Source of the DNA: Patescibacteria group bacterium
GTDB lineage: Bacteria > Patescibacteriota > Doudnabacteria > UBA920
Assembly: GCA_023473845.1 (NCBI GenBank)
Contig: JAMCYA010000009.1
Coordinates: forward strand, 1-6,179
Direction of reading: 5' to 3'
DNA: 6,179 bases
In this document: positions 1-5,360 of the stretch, in pieces
How positions within the stretch are numbered: position 1 is the stretch's first letter
How the letters are laid out: each line of letters begins with the position of its first letter
Notes under the pieces: model-generated
What the model saw: only the letters and a program-made list of their open reading frames with translations
Databases searched by the model: none
Told to the model about the DNA's origin: nothing
Position numbers and translations under genes: made by a program

Positions 1-61
1 AAAAACAAAAATAAAGATAGAGGATAAAACCATATAATTACCCTAGTATCATACCGGAGGA
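1..61. repeat. 61-bp exact direct repeat, copy A (left edge of window)
   Basis: Bases 1-61 are identical to 2410-2470 in the same orientation, then diverge (tccttcc here, ctgctga there). In the other copy this block is the start codon, leader and -10 box of the minus-strand VTT gene. Here it has no -35 box and runs straight into the cysteine array. It may extend beyond the left edge. It is either an assembly join at a contig end or a real duplication breakpoint. Confidence 0.95.
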
Positions 62-746
62 TCCTTCCTGCCAGCAGGTAGACTGCAAGACCAACCCGAA
101 TGCGGCCCAGTGCCAGTACTGCGCGCTCCATCCCACGGACCCGACTTGCGTAACTTATTGCACCTTGCATCCCACGGATCCGACTTGCGTGGCCGACTAC
201 TGCACCCAGCATCCCACGGCCCCGCAGTGCACGGCCGCTTATTGCACCTTGCACCCCACCGATCCTCTCTGCCAGAGCCCGGTCTGCCAGACCAATCCTT
301 CCGACCCGGCTTGCAGCTTCTGCTCCTTATACCCCACCGATCCTTCCTGCCAGAGCCCGGCTTGCCAAGCCAATCCCGCGGCGCCCGAATGCCAATTGTG
401 CTACCTTAAGCCCACGGATCCGGCCTGCACTTTGACTTACTGCCAGCAGAACCCCACCGCCATGCTCTGCGTCTGCCGCGACAACCCGACAGCTCCGGCT
501 TGCTTAAGCTTCTGCCAAGCCAATCCGACTGACCCGTCTTGCGCCGGCCATTACTGCGAACAGAACCCCACGGATCCGGCCTGCCAGAGCCCGCTCTGCC
601 AGCAAAACCCGAATGCGCCCGAATGCCAGTACTGCGCTTTGCATCCGGAAAATCCGGTTTGCCAGCAGCAGTTCTGCTCGGCCCATCCGGATGATGCGGC
701 CTGCCAGCAGGCCTTCTGCAAAGCTCACCCCTTGGATCCTTCTTGC
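60..746 (+). repeat. Coding tandem array of 17 Cys-pair units (C-x8-C)
   Basis: After an initial DPSC, seventeen consecutive units each carry two cysteines separated by exactly eight residues, typically C-x2-[HN]-P-[TS]-D-P-x-C (CTLHPTDPTC, CQTNPSDPAC, CEQNPTDPAC). The linkers between units vary from 1 to 4 residues. A two-unit superperiod shows as QSPxCQxNP units followed by short-linker units (QYC, SFC, QLC). The first His/Asn-Pro is invariant, while the T/S-D-P part degenerates in some units (NPNAAQC, NPTAMLC, HPDDAAC). At DNA level some neighbouring units are near-identical, sharing a cccacggaXccgacttgcgt core at 131 and 170, which points to recent expansion. The array holds 35 cysteines. 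A disulfide-braced rod outside the membrane is the simplest inference; metal binding is an alternative. Confidence 0.93.
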
Positions 747-1775
747 GCCACCAAGACGATTAAGGACACGACCAAGGAAGTCTATTCCTTCCTGTCCAAC
801 ACTTTGGTCCAGGACAAGAATTCTTCCCAGGTGGCGGCGGGTATCGGCGCTGTGGCTATTGCGCCGGCGGCCGTGGTCCTGCAGTACTCTTTGGCCACCC
901 AAGGTTTAATCCTCAACATCGGTTCTTTGGCGGACTTGTGGCTGCTGTTCCTGCAGCTCTTCAACGCCTTCCTGACGGCCATCGGCATCCGCGCCAAGCG
1001 CCGCTACTGGGGCACGGTGTACGACGCTTCCAGCAAGCAGCCCTTAGACCCGGTGATTGTCGAACTGGTGGATGCCAAAACCGGCAAAGTAGTGGAGCAG
1101 AACATTACCGACATGCACGGCCGCTTCGGCTTCTTGGACCGCCCGGGCACTTACTCGCTTAAAGCTTCCAAGACCCACTACCGGTTCCCGTCGCAGCTGG
1201 TGGTTGGCCGCGTGGACGGCATCTTCGACAACCTTTACCACGGTGAAGAAATCAGCGTCCAGAAAGCCGGCGACACCATTACGCCGAACGTGCCCATGGA
1301 CCCCTTGGACTTTGACTGGAACCAGATGGACAAGAAGCGCGTGGTCAACACCCATCCGCGCTTGGAGTATCTGGTGCACATGGTTTTGGAAGTCATGTTC
1401 TGGGCCGGCGCGCTGCTGGTGGTCTTCAACGCCATCGTCCACACCACCATCTACAGCATCGTCTTCCTTATCGTCTATTTGCTCTTGGCCATCATGCGCG
1501 AGATTATTCCGCACGAGCGGCTGTGGGGCAGAGTGGTTACCAGCCGGCCTGAAGGCGTTAAGGATCTGATCCTGGAACTTACCCCCGTGGCTTTCCCCAC
1601 GGTGATCATGGGCCGCGCCGTGGTTGCGCCTACGGGCAAGTTCTTCCTAAAGACCATGCCGGGGAAATATTTGCTGAGTGTAAAAGCCTTTGACGGCACT
1701 ATAGCCAAAGTCATTAAGCAACAGGATGTTATAGTCGGCAAGGATGGCGTAGTCAACGATGTAATCAGGGTATAA
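60..1775 (+). CDS. Membrane-anchored Cys-repeat surface protein with carboxypeptidase-regulatory-like domains, 5'-truncated
   Basis: The frame is open from 21 to the TAA at 1773-1775 and has no ATG before 462, which lies mid-array. The only usual start codon earlier is a TTG at 165, also inside the repeats, so the true start and any signal peptide are missing. Counting from 165 as residue 1, the array of C-x8-C units ends at residue 194. A hydrophobic region follows at about 223-275, then basic RAKRR, then a carboxypeptidase-regulatory-like beta domain from W282 (WGTVYD, DMHGRFGFL, PGTYSL) to about 370. A second membrane block spans about 403-445 and a degenerate second domain starts with LWGRVV near 454. 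No cysteine occurs outside the array. This tail recalls large CPR surface proteins, so a cell-surface stalk or adhesin role is inferred, not shown. Membrane topology is ambiguous, because the basic stretch after the first block suggests that side is cytoplasmic. The codons at 21-61 belong to a duplicated block and are probably not native to this gene. Confidence 0.8.
   Translation, partial: DPSCQQVDCKTNPNAAQCQYCALHPTDPTCVTYCTLHPTDPTCVADYCTQHPTAPQCTAAYCTLHPTDPLCQSPVCQTNPSDPACSFCSLYPTDPSCQSPACQANPAAPECQLCYLKPTDPACTLTYCQQNPTAMLCVCRDNPTAPACLSFCQANPTDPSCAGHYCEQNPTDPACQSPLCQQNPNAPECQYCALHPENPVCQQQFCSAHPDDAACQQAFCKAHPLDPSCATKTIKDTTKEVYSFLSNTLVQDKNSSQVAAGIGAVAIAPAAVVLQYSLATQGLILNIGSLADLWLLFLQLFNAFLTAIGIRAKRRYWGTVYDASSKQPLDPVIVELVDAKTGKVVEQNITDMHGRFGFLDRPGTYSLKASKTHYRFPSQLVVGRVDGIFDNLYHGEEISVQKAGDTITPNVPMDPLDFDWNQMDKKRVVNTHPRLEYLVHMVLEVMFWAGALLVVFNAIVHTTIYSIVFLIVYLLLAIMREIIPHERLWGRVVTSRPEGVKDLILELTPVAFPTVIMGRAVVAPTGKFFLKTMPGKYLLSVKAFDGTIAKVIKQQDVIVGKDGVVNDVIRV
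1347..1373 (+). repeat. 27-bp exact repeat, copy in surface-protein gene (NTHPRLEYL)
   Basis: Bases 1347-1373 equal 2525-2551, with a mismatch on both sides. Both copies are read in the same codon phase as NTHPRLEYL, directly ahead of a membrane segment. Here the segment lies between the first regulatory-like domain and the second membrane block. Confidence 0.93.
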
Positions 1776-1794
1776 GGCTAATACAGCCCTTAAT

Positions 1795-1837
1795 AAAAAT
1801 AAAAGCAGCGCGGAATTACCGCACTGCTTTTATTTTT
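1795..1837. terminator. Bidirectional intrinsic terminator between convergent genes
   Basis: A perfect 14-bp stem (1795-1808 with 1824-1837) continues, after one C/A mismatch, into GCGG/CCGC (1810-1813 with 1819-1822) around an AATTA loop. The outer A/T-rich part gives a U-run on either strand. It lies 19 bases after the stop of the surface-protein gene and 17 bases beyond the stop of the minus-strand gene, so it can serve both. Confidence 0.92.
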
Positions 1838-1854
1838 GAGTCAGGTTAGTTTTT

Positions 1855-2442
1855 TTATTTCAGCCAGCGGACCTTATGCGTTTTTAAGAGTGCCGCCCAG
1901 TCAATTTTTGCAAAGACAAGAATAACAACAAAGGCTAAGATTTGGGAAAGAACGAAGTAGCCGCCAAAGAAAGTTTTGCTTTTTAGGGCTCCGGCAGAAA
2001 GGTGGTGGACCGCTTCGCTGGCGGTAAAAACCCAGAAAGAGTAGCTGGCCAGTCTGCCTAAAAAGAAGGGCAGCGCCACCAGTCTTAGCTTCAGGCTGGT
2101 CAGGCCGTAGGCCAGAAAAAGCTGGTTGGAAGGCAGGGGGCTAAAGGCGTAAAAAAGGAAAAGGCTGAAGGTAAGGGTTTGGCGGTTTTCAATTTCCTGT
2201 TGAAGGACGGCCAAGCTGGCTTTGGTTTTTTCCGAAAGCAGGTTGTTACGGATGATAACCTGGGATAGTATGGCCAGCAGGAGCCTGCCAGCGGTGGCCG
2301 CGCAGGCGCCGGTGAGGGCCAAAGCAAAGGGGTTGGGATGGAAGCTGATTTGCAAGTAGGACAAAACCATCCAGGTGGGCGGGGCAAAGGCCGGCAGGAG
2401 ATTGAAAATAAAAACAAAAATAAAGATAGAGGATAAAACCAT
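1855..2442 (-). CDS. Small DedA/VTT (SNARE-associated)-like integral membrane protein
   Basis: This is a complete 195-residue frame with an ATG at 2442-2440 and a TAA at 1857-1855. The start is supported by AGGG seven bases upstream and a well-placed promoter. The protein is strongly hydrophobic. It opens with a membrane segment that runs into NLLPAFAPPTW (residues 14-24), then a second hydrophobic stretch (about 38-65) containing AGR at 51-53, a polar helix-like loop (66-90), YAFSPLPSNQLFLAYGL (98-114), FFLGR (126-130) and a C-terminal membrane segment (about 160-180). The paired proline/glycine-rich hydrophobic motifs resemble the VTT fold of DedA-type proteins, in which some members act as lipid scramblases or undecaprenyl-phosphate flippases. 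Assignment to VTT comes from motif appearance only, and the substrate is unknown. It is shorter than typical DedA proteins of about 200-220 residues. It is monocistronic and divergent from the metallophosphoesterase. Confidence 0.72.
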   Translation of the reverse strand: MVLSSIFIFVFIFNLLPAFAPPTWMVLSYLQISFHPNPFALALTGACAATAGRLLLAILSQVIIRNNLLSEKTKASLAVLQQEIENRQTLTFSLFLFYAFSPLPSNQLFLAYGLTSLKLRLVALPFFLGRLASYSFWVFTASEAVHHLSAGALKSKTFFGGYFVLSQILAFVVILVFAKIDWAALLKTHKVRWLK

Positions 2443-2470
2443 ATAATTACCCTAGTATCATACCGGAGGA
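2410..2470. repeat. 61-bp exact direct repeat, copy B (VTT gene 5' end and promoter)
   Basis: This copy is identical to bases 1-61. It covers the first eleven codons of the minus-strand VTT gene, its AGGG ribosome-binding sequence, its -10 box and eight bases of the promoter spacer. The element makes functional sense here, so this copy looks native and the left-edge copy looks displaced. Confidence 0.95.
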
Positions 2471-2485
2471 CTGCTGACTTGTGAA
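2457..2485 (-). promoter_or_regulatory. Sigma70-type promoter of the VTT gene
   Basis: On the minus strand the -35 is TTCACA (2485-2480) and the -10 is TATGAT (2462-2457), with a 17-base spacer. Each box matches five of six consensus positions. The predicted start of transcription falls near 2450, only about 8 bases before the ATG, so the mRNA leader would be almost absent and would just contain the AGGG. Confidence 0.72.
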
Positions 2486-3667
2486 TTGTCTGGTATAATA
2501 CAGGAGCTAATTATTCAACCAAAAAACACCCATCCGCGCTTGGAGTATCTGCTTTTGAAAGGCGCTTTGTTGTTAATTGTTGTCCAGTCAATTGTCACAT
2601 TTGGCCATCTGGCGGTTTACCGCACACTGGTCAAATTTTTTAATATCCAAACTTTGGGCCTGGTTTCGGGTCTGAAAATCAGCTTTATAGTCCTGTCCGT
2701 GTCTTTTTTGCTGGCTTCAATTCTGGCGAATAATTTTATCGGATCCATTATCAACGGTTTGTATACGGTTTCCGCTATTTGGATGGGGACGTTTTATTGG
2801 CTGTTGATTGCCACCGGATTGGCGTGGCTGCTTAACTATGCGGCCAAGTTTTTCGGTATCAATTTACCGGACTTTTATTTGGCTACGGTGCTGTTTGGCC
2901 TGGCAGTAGTAATCAGCGGCTATGGCGTGATTCATTCTTACCAGACCCGGGTGGTGACGTACCGGGTGGGCCTGCCTAACTTGCCCGCTGCCTGGCAGGG
3001 CAAAAAAATTGTGTTTTTGGCAGACACTCATTTGGGCAATGTTCGGGGCGCCTGGTTTATTAGCCGGACTGCCGACCTGGTTGACCGGCAAAAACCGGAA
3101 ATGGTTTTAGTGCCGGGCGATTATTATGACGGCCCGCCGGCCGATTACAACAGTTTGGCCAAGGATATGACCAGCCGGATCCATGCTCCGCTGGGGATTT
3201 ATTTTACCAGCGGCAACCATGAAGAGTTCCGCGACAGCCAAGGCTATTTGGATGCCCTTCGGACTGCCGGCGTGAAAATAATCAACAACCAGAAGGTTGA
3301 AGTCAACGGCTTGCAGCTTGTGGGTACGGATTATTTTGGGAACAATACCAATGCAGGTTTGGCAAAAACTTTGGCTAGCATGGGCATCGACAAAACCAAG
3401 CCGAGTATCATGCTCAAGCACGCCCCCCTGGCAGTAAAGGCCGCTGCTGAAGCCGGTATCAGCCTGATGGTTTCCGGCCATACCCATGAAGGCCAGATGT
3501 GGCCTTTGGGCTATCTGACGAATTGGATTCATAAAGGCTTTGGTTATGGCCTGAATAAGTATGGCGATATGACTGTGGTTACCACCAGCGGGGTAGGCAC
3601 GTGGGGTCCGCCGCAGCGCGTTGGCACCCAGAGCGAAATCGTGGTGTTGCAGCTGGAAAATAAGTAG
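2486..3667 (+). CDS. Membrane-anchored calcineurin-like metallophosphoesterase (YkuE/YaeI type)
   Basis: Called from TTG at 2486 it has 393 residues. The N-terminal part (about 20-165) is hydrophobic, with four or five membrane segments. The catalytic domain then carries the full set of metal-binding motifs of the calcineurin-like fold: D180-T-H182, G211-D212 (GDYYDG), G243-N-H245-E, H312 (KHAP) and G331-H-T-H334. The order and the C-terminal GVGTWGPPQR resemble the COG1408 phosphohydrolases that include Bacillus YkuE and E. coli YaeI. A two-metal phosphoesterase acting at the membrane is well supported, but the substrate cannot be told. The start is uncertain: the frame is open from 2456, no in-frame ATG occurs before residue 99, GGAGG at 2465-2469 is 16 bases from the TTG, and the extended -10 promoter lies downstream of it. 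CAGGAG at 2501-2506 followed by ATT codons at 2510 and 2513 is an unorthodox alternative. Residues 14-22 are a 27-base exact copy from the surface-protein gene. Confidence 0.93.
   Translation: MSGIIQELIIQPKNTHPRLEYLLLKGALLLIVVQSIVTFGHLAVYRTLVKFFNIQTLGLVSGLKISFIVLSVSFLLASILANNFIGSIINGLYTVSAIWMGTFYWLLIATGLAWLLNYAAKFFGINLPDFYLATVLFGLAVVISGYGVIHSYQTRVVTYRVGLPNLPAAWQGKKIVFLADTHLGNVRGAWFISRTADLVDRQKPEMVLVPGDYYDGPPADYNSLAKDMTSRIHAPLGIYFTSGNHEEFRDSQGYLDALRTAGVKIINNQKVEVNGLQLVGTDYFGNNTNAGLAKTLASMGIDKTKPSIMLKHAPLAVKAAAEAGISLMVSGHTHEGQMWPLGYLTNWIHKGFGYGLNKYGDMTVVTTSGVGTWGPPQRVGTQSEIVVLQLENK
2491..2499 (+). promoter_or_regulatory. Extended -10 promoter pointing into the metallophosphoesterase gene
   Basis: TGGTATAAT is a perfect extended -10 (TGnTATAAT). 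No good -35 is present at 16-18 bases, which is common for extended -10 promoters. Transcription would begin near 2506, downstream of the TTG at 2486 assumed to be the start codon, so either the coding start is later or another promoter lies upstream. Confidence 0.6.
2525..2551 (+). repeat. 27-bp exact repeat, copy in metallophosphoesterase gene (NTHPRLEYL)
   Basis: This is the second copy of the 27-base block and encodes residues 14-22 of the metallophosphoesterase as called from 2486. It sits just before the first membrane segment. Identity at every third codon position argues for shared DNA ancestry or copying rather than protein convergence. Confidence 0.93.
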
Positions 3668-3677
3668 TCGGATTTTT

Positions 3678-3707
3678 AAAAAGTCTTGACAGTTCAAGGC
3701 TTTTTTT
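3678..3707 (+). terminator. Intrinsic terminator of the metallophosphoesterase gene
   Basis: A 12-bp stem (3678-3689 with 3694-3705) with one U-G wobble closes a CAGT loop and is followed by a run of seven T (3701-3707). It starts 10 bases after the TAG stop. The hairpin contains the -35 box of the next promoter. Confidence 0.9.
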
Positions 3708-3714
3708 GTATTGT
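3686..3714 (+). promoter_or_regulatory. Promoter embedded in the terminator, driving the 3786 gene
   Basis: A perfect TTGACA -35 (3686-3691) is followed after exactly 17 bases by TATTGT (3709-3714, four of six matches). The -35 sits in the hairpin arm and loop of the upstream terminator, and the T-run makes up part of the spacer. Predicted start is near 3721, giving an mRNA leader of about 65 bases. Confidence 0.62.
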
Positions 3715-3723
3715 TTGAAGCAA

Positions 3724-3756
3724 CTTTTGCCAAGCGCAAGATGCTGAAGGCAAAAG
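3724..3756 (+). other. Leader hairpin ahead of the 3786 gene
   Basis: CTTTTGCC (3724-3731) is perfectly complementary to GGCAAAAG (3749-3756) across a 17-base loop, in which AGC/GCT could add three pairs. It lies at the predicted 5' end of the mRNA, 16 bases before the ribosome-binding site, and has no T-run. It may stabilise the transcript. No known riboswitch is recognised. Confidence 0.4.
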
Positions 3757-3772
3757 CGTACACGGGAATTTC

Positions 3773-3778
3773 AAGGAG
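3773..3778 (+). promoter_or_regulatory. Shine-Dalgarno AAGGAG fixing the start at 3786
   Basis: AAGGAG sits seven bases before ATG 3786. Earlier in-frame candidates (TTG 3711, ATG 3741) have no such site, and 3711 lies within the promoter -10 box. This decides the start. Confidence 0.85.
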
Positions 3779-3785
3779 CGATAGA

Positions 3786-5051
3786 ATGACAATCTCTCGA
3801 ATTCAGCGCCTGAAGCAGCGGTTTTTGCTGCTGGGCGTTTTGGGCGTTGCAGTGGTTTTTACGGCCGCAATTGCCATGCTGTTTAACCCCGATGTGGCCT
3901 GGCACGGCCAAGTCAAGCACTGCCGCCTGGCAGTAACGGAATTGGCCAAGTCGCTGTACAGCGGCAGCCAAATGCCCGTACTCGTCCGCCGCGACGAGCA
4001 TTTGGGCAGCGCGTGTCCGGACCAGGTGCCCATGAACCTACCCAGGAATATCACGGTTCCCATCAGTATAATCTCCGTGGCTCATCCGGTGGTGACCGAA
4101 TTCCGCTTCAGCGATGATGGCCTGGTGTGCACTTATCACTGGGACAGCATTACTGAACCGGGCATGGCCAAAACTGCCAAAGAGCTTAAGCCCGAAGACT
4201 ACGATCTGGTGTTGGGAAACCTGGGCCGGCAGAAGTACCAGCAAATGCCCACTTTCGGCCCCGGTGCGTATGATTTGTCCAGGCTCAACCTGGCCGGGTA
4301 CCAGAAGTTTGCCAGGATAGCGCCCAATGCCAAAGAGTTTTTTCGCAACGTGCCGCGCGTGTACTACTACAACCGCGGCTCGGCTTATGAACCGCCGGGT
4401 TTTGAGCAGTTCGACGAAAACCTCCGCAGCGCCGTCCAGTCCGCCCAGTTTTTCAGCATAGCCAGCCTAAGCTCCATGGCCGTATTCGGGCTCCCGCTCG
4501 TCTCGCTCGGATTGATGGGCGTGGGACGGCTGTATGCTGAGTATTGTAAGCTGAGCTATGACGGCTGGATTATGCCGCTCTGGCCATTCATCAAATCGTC
4601 CGATTTGGCGCTGGATGACGAAATCTGGCGCAGTTGCCGCGCTAAACGGCTGAAAACCTATTTCAAGAGCCGGCGCAAGACCCAAGAAGAACAACGGCAG
4701 CTCGAGCGGGCCAATCTCCGGCTCCGGGAGCTGCTTTACCGATTTCCGGAATATTCTCCGGAGTACCAAGAAGCGCTTCTGGCCATGGAGCTTGCGCTAA
4801 AAGCGGTCAACAAACAGCCAATCGCTCCGGCAGCCAGCGAAAGCCGCACTGACCGTATCAACAAGCTCATTGCCACGCTGGAGCGCATCACCAACCCCAA
4901 GTACCGGCACGAAATTTCTGGTGCCTGTGCCCAAGCCCTGGCGCTGGCTGAAACTGACTACAGGCAGGCTAAGGCTATCCTGGCTGAGGCACACCGTATC
5001 CAGTCAGCAAGGAACCGGGAAGACAAGTACGACCCCCGGTTGGCCTGCTGA
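3786..5051 (+). CDS. Uncharacterised two-TM protein with large exported and helical cytoplasmic parts
   Basis: I do not recognise this family. The gene encodes 421 residues from the ATG with a strong ribosome-binding site to TGA at 5049-5051. A basic N-terminus (RIQRLKQR) leads into a membrane segment at about 13-33. A hydrophilic region of about 185 residues follows, with three cysteines (C46, C77, C115) and PRVYYYNRGSAYEPPGFEQF near its end. A second membrane segment (about 222-248) precedes a charged, helix-rich C-terminal part of about 170 residues (KSRRKTQEEQRQLERANLRLREL, then three further alanine/leucine-rich helices). By the positive-inside rule the middle region would be outside and the C-terminus inside, which would suit a sensor or scaffold joining the two sides; this is inference. 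No catalytic motif is evident. The last residue is a cysteine. It is a single-gene unit between an upstream promoter and a terminator 31 bases downstream. Confidence 0.88.
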   Translation: MTISRIQRLKQRFLLLGVLGVAVVFTAAIAMLFNPDVAWHGQVKHCRLAVTELAKSLYSGSQMPVLVRRDEHLGSACPDQVPMNLPRNITVPISIISVAHPVVTEFRFSDDGLVCTYHWDSITEPGMAKTAKELKPEDYDLVLGNLGRQKYQQMPTFGPGAYDLSRLNLAGYQKFARIAPNAKEFFRNVPRVYYYNRGSAYEPPGFEQFDENLRSAVQSAQFFSIASLSSMAVFGLPLVSLGLMGVGRLYAEYCKLSYDGWIMPLWPFIKSSDLALDDEIWRSCRAKRLKTYFKSRRKTQEEQRQLERANLRLRELLYRFPEYSPEYQEALLAMELALKAVNKQPIAPAASESRTDRINKLIATLERITNPKYRHEISGACAQALALAETDYRQAKAILAEAHRIQSARNREDKYDPRLAC

Positions 5052-5082
5052 GGCCAAAGCCGGGCAATGAGAGAGAAAAACC

Positions 5083-5120
5083 AAAAGCCGCGATCCTTAA
5101 GGAGGAGGTCGCGGCTTTTT
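5083..5120 (+). terminator. Intrinsic terminator after the 3786 gene
   Basis: An 11-bp perfect stem (5083-5093, AAAAGCCGCGA, with 5109-5119) encloses a 15-base loop and ends in five T. The loop contains the self-complementary TCCTTAAGGA and a purine run resembling a ribosome-binding site. The A-rich left side allows partial function on the other strand. Confidence 0.88.
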
Positions 5121-5128
5121 GCATGGAT

Positions 5129-5157
5129 TTGACCCAAAAATGAATTTCGGTTATACT
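5129..5157 (+). promoter_or_regulatory. Near-consensus sigma70 promoter for the MFS transporter leader
   Basis: The -35 is TTGACC (5129-5134) and the -10 is TATACT (5152-5157), with a 17-base spacer. Each box matches five of six. The predicted transcription start coincides with the ATG at 5164. The transporter gene begins about 200 bases downstream, leaving a long structured leader. Confidence 0.75.
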
Positions 5158-5163
5158 TAAGCC

Positions 5164-5244
5164 ATGAAACGCAAAATGCTTTGCCAGATTAATCCGTTCG
5201 TAGCCTGGGGTATGTACAATACTTCCATTTTGGCTATGGTCTGA
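5164..5244 (+). CDS. Possible 26-residue leader peptide (leaderless)
   Basis: ATG 5164 to TGA 5242-5244 encodes 26 residues beginning MKRKMLCQINPFVAW. It has no ribosome-binding site, but the ATG lies about 7 bases after the -10 box, so it could be translated as a leaderless message. It precedes a terminator-like hairpin and the transporter gene, the place expected for an attenuation leader peptide. It has no run of a single amino acid codon. A chance frame or the remnant of a lost gene are alternatives: in another frame, 5223-5276 reads FHFGYGLIEGKELILIKL, which also looks protein-like. Confidence 0.3.
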   Translation: MKRKMLCQINPFVAWGMYNTSILAMV

Positions 5245-5249
5245 TTGAA

Positions 5250-5280
5250 GGCAAGGAATTAATTTTGATTAAACTTTGCC
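5250..5280 (+). other. Leader hairpin abutting the attenuator-like terminator
   Basis: GGCAAGG (5250-5256) pairs with CTTTGCC (5274-5280) with one G-U wobble. An inner TTAAT/ATTAA stem (5259-5263 with 5268-5272) closes a TTTG loop. Its 3' end overlaps the first two bases of the terminator stem at 5279-5280. TTGCC at 5181-5185, within the small open frame, could compete for GGCAA at 5250-5254. Confidence 0.42.
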
Positions 5281-5310
5281 CTCGGCCAGACAAACGGCCG
5301 GGGGATTTTT
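5279..5310 (+). terminator. Terminator-like hairpin in the transporter leader (candidate attenuator)
   Basis: CCCTCGGCC (5279-5287) pairs over nine positions, one of them U-G, with GGCCGGGGG (5296-5304) around an 8-base loop. A single A and five T follow. It lies between the promoter at 5129 and the transporter start at 5362 with no other gene in between, so it should stop or gate transcription into the transporter. It could instead be the terminator of a decayed small gene. Confidence 0.65.
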
Positions 5311-5331
5311 GTATCTATGCAAAACCGAGAA

Positions 5332-5345
5332 GCGGCAACAGCCGC
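5332..5345 (+). other. Small hairpin just upstream of the transporter ribosome-binding site
   Basis: GCGGC (5332-5336) and GCCGC (5341-5345) form a five-pair stem with an AACA tetraloop. It ends five bases before the AGGAAGG ribosome-binding sequence and may affect ribosome access. Confidence 0.35.
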
Positions 5346-5350
5346 ACAAC

Positions 5351-5360
5351 AGGAAGGTGG
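5351..5360 (+). promoter_or_regulatory. Ribosome-binding site of the MFS transporter gene
   Basis: AGGAAGGTGG lies immediately before tandem ATG codons at 5362 and 5365. Its GGAAGG core is four and seven bases away respectively, so initiation at 5365 is equally plausible. It argues against the earlier in-frame ATG at 5317, which has only a G-rich hairpin arm upstream. Confidence 0.7.

Noticed and set aside
60..746. Cysteine array considered as a CRISPR-like or non-coding repeat
   Set aside because: Unit lengths vary in multiples of three, differences are mostly codon-preserving, and the array is in frame with a downstream membrane protein; it is coding.
504..902. Long minus-strand open frame opposite the cysteine array
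   Set aside because: It is the antisense shadow of a repetitive, GC-biased array; the plus frame has clear domain content and no minus-strand start signal is evident.
1044..1514. 156-residue minus-strand open frame
   Set aside because: It lies wholly opposite the regulatory-like domain and membrane block of the plus-strand gene and has no recognisable motif.
3107..3763. 218-residue minus-strand open frame
   Set aside because: It runs antisense to the metallophosphoesterase catalytic motifs and through the terminator; it is a shadow frame.
5098..5143. Ribosome-binding-like purine run in the terminator loop followed by ATG at 5123
   Set aside because: The ATG opens only six codons before a stop and the purines are in a hairpin loop; there is no case for a gene.
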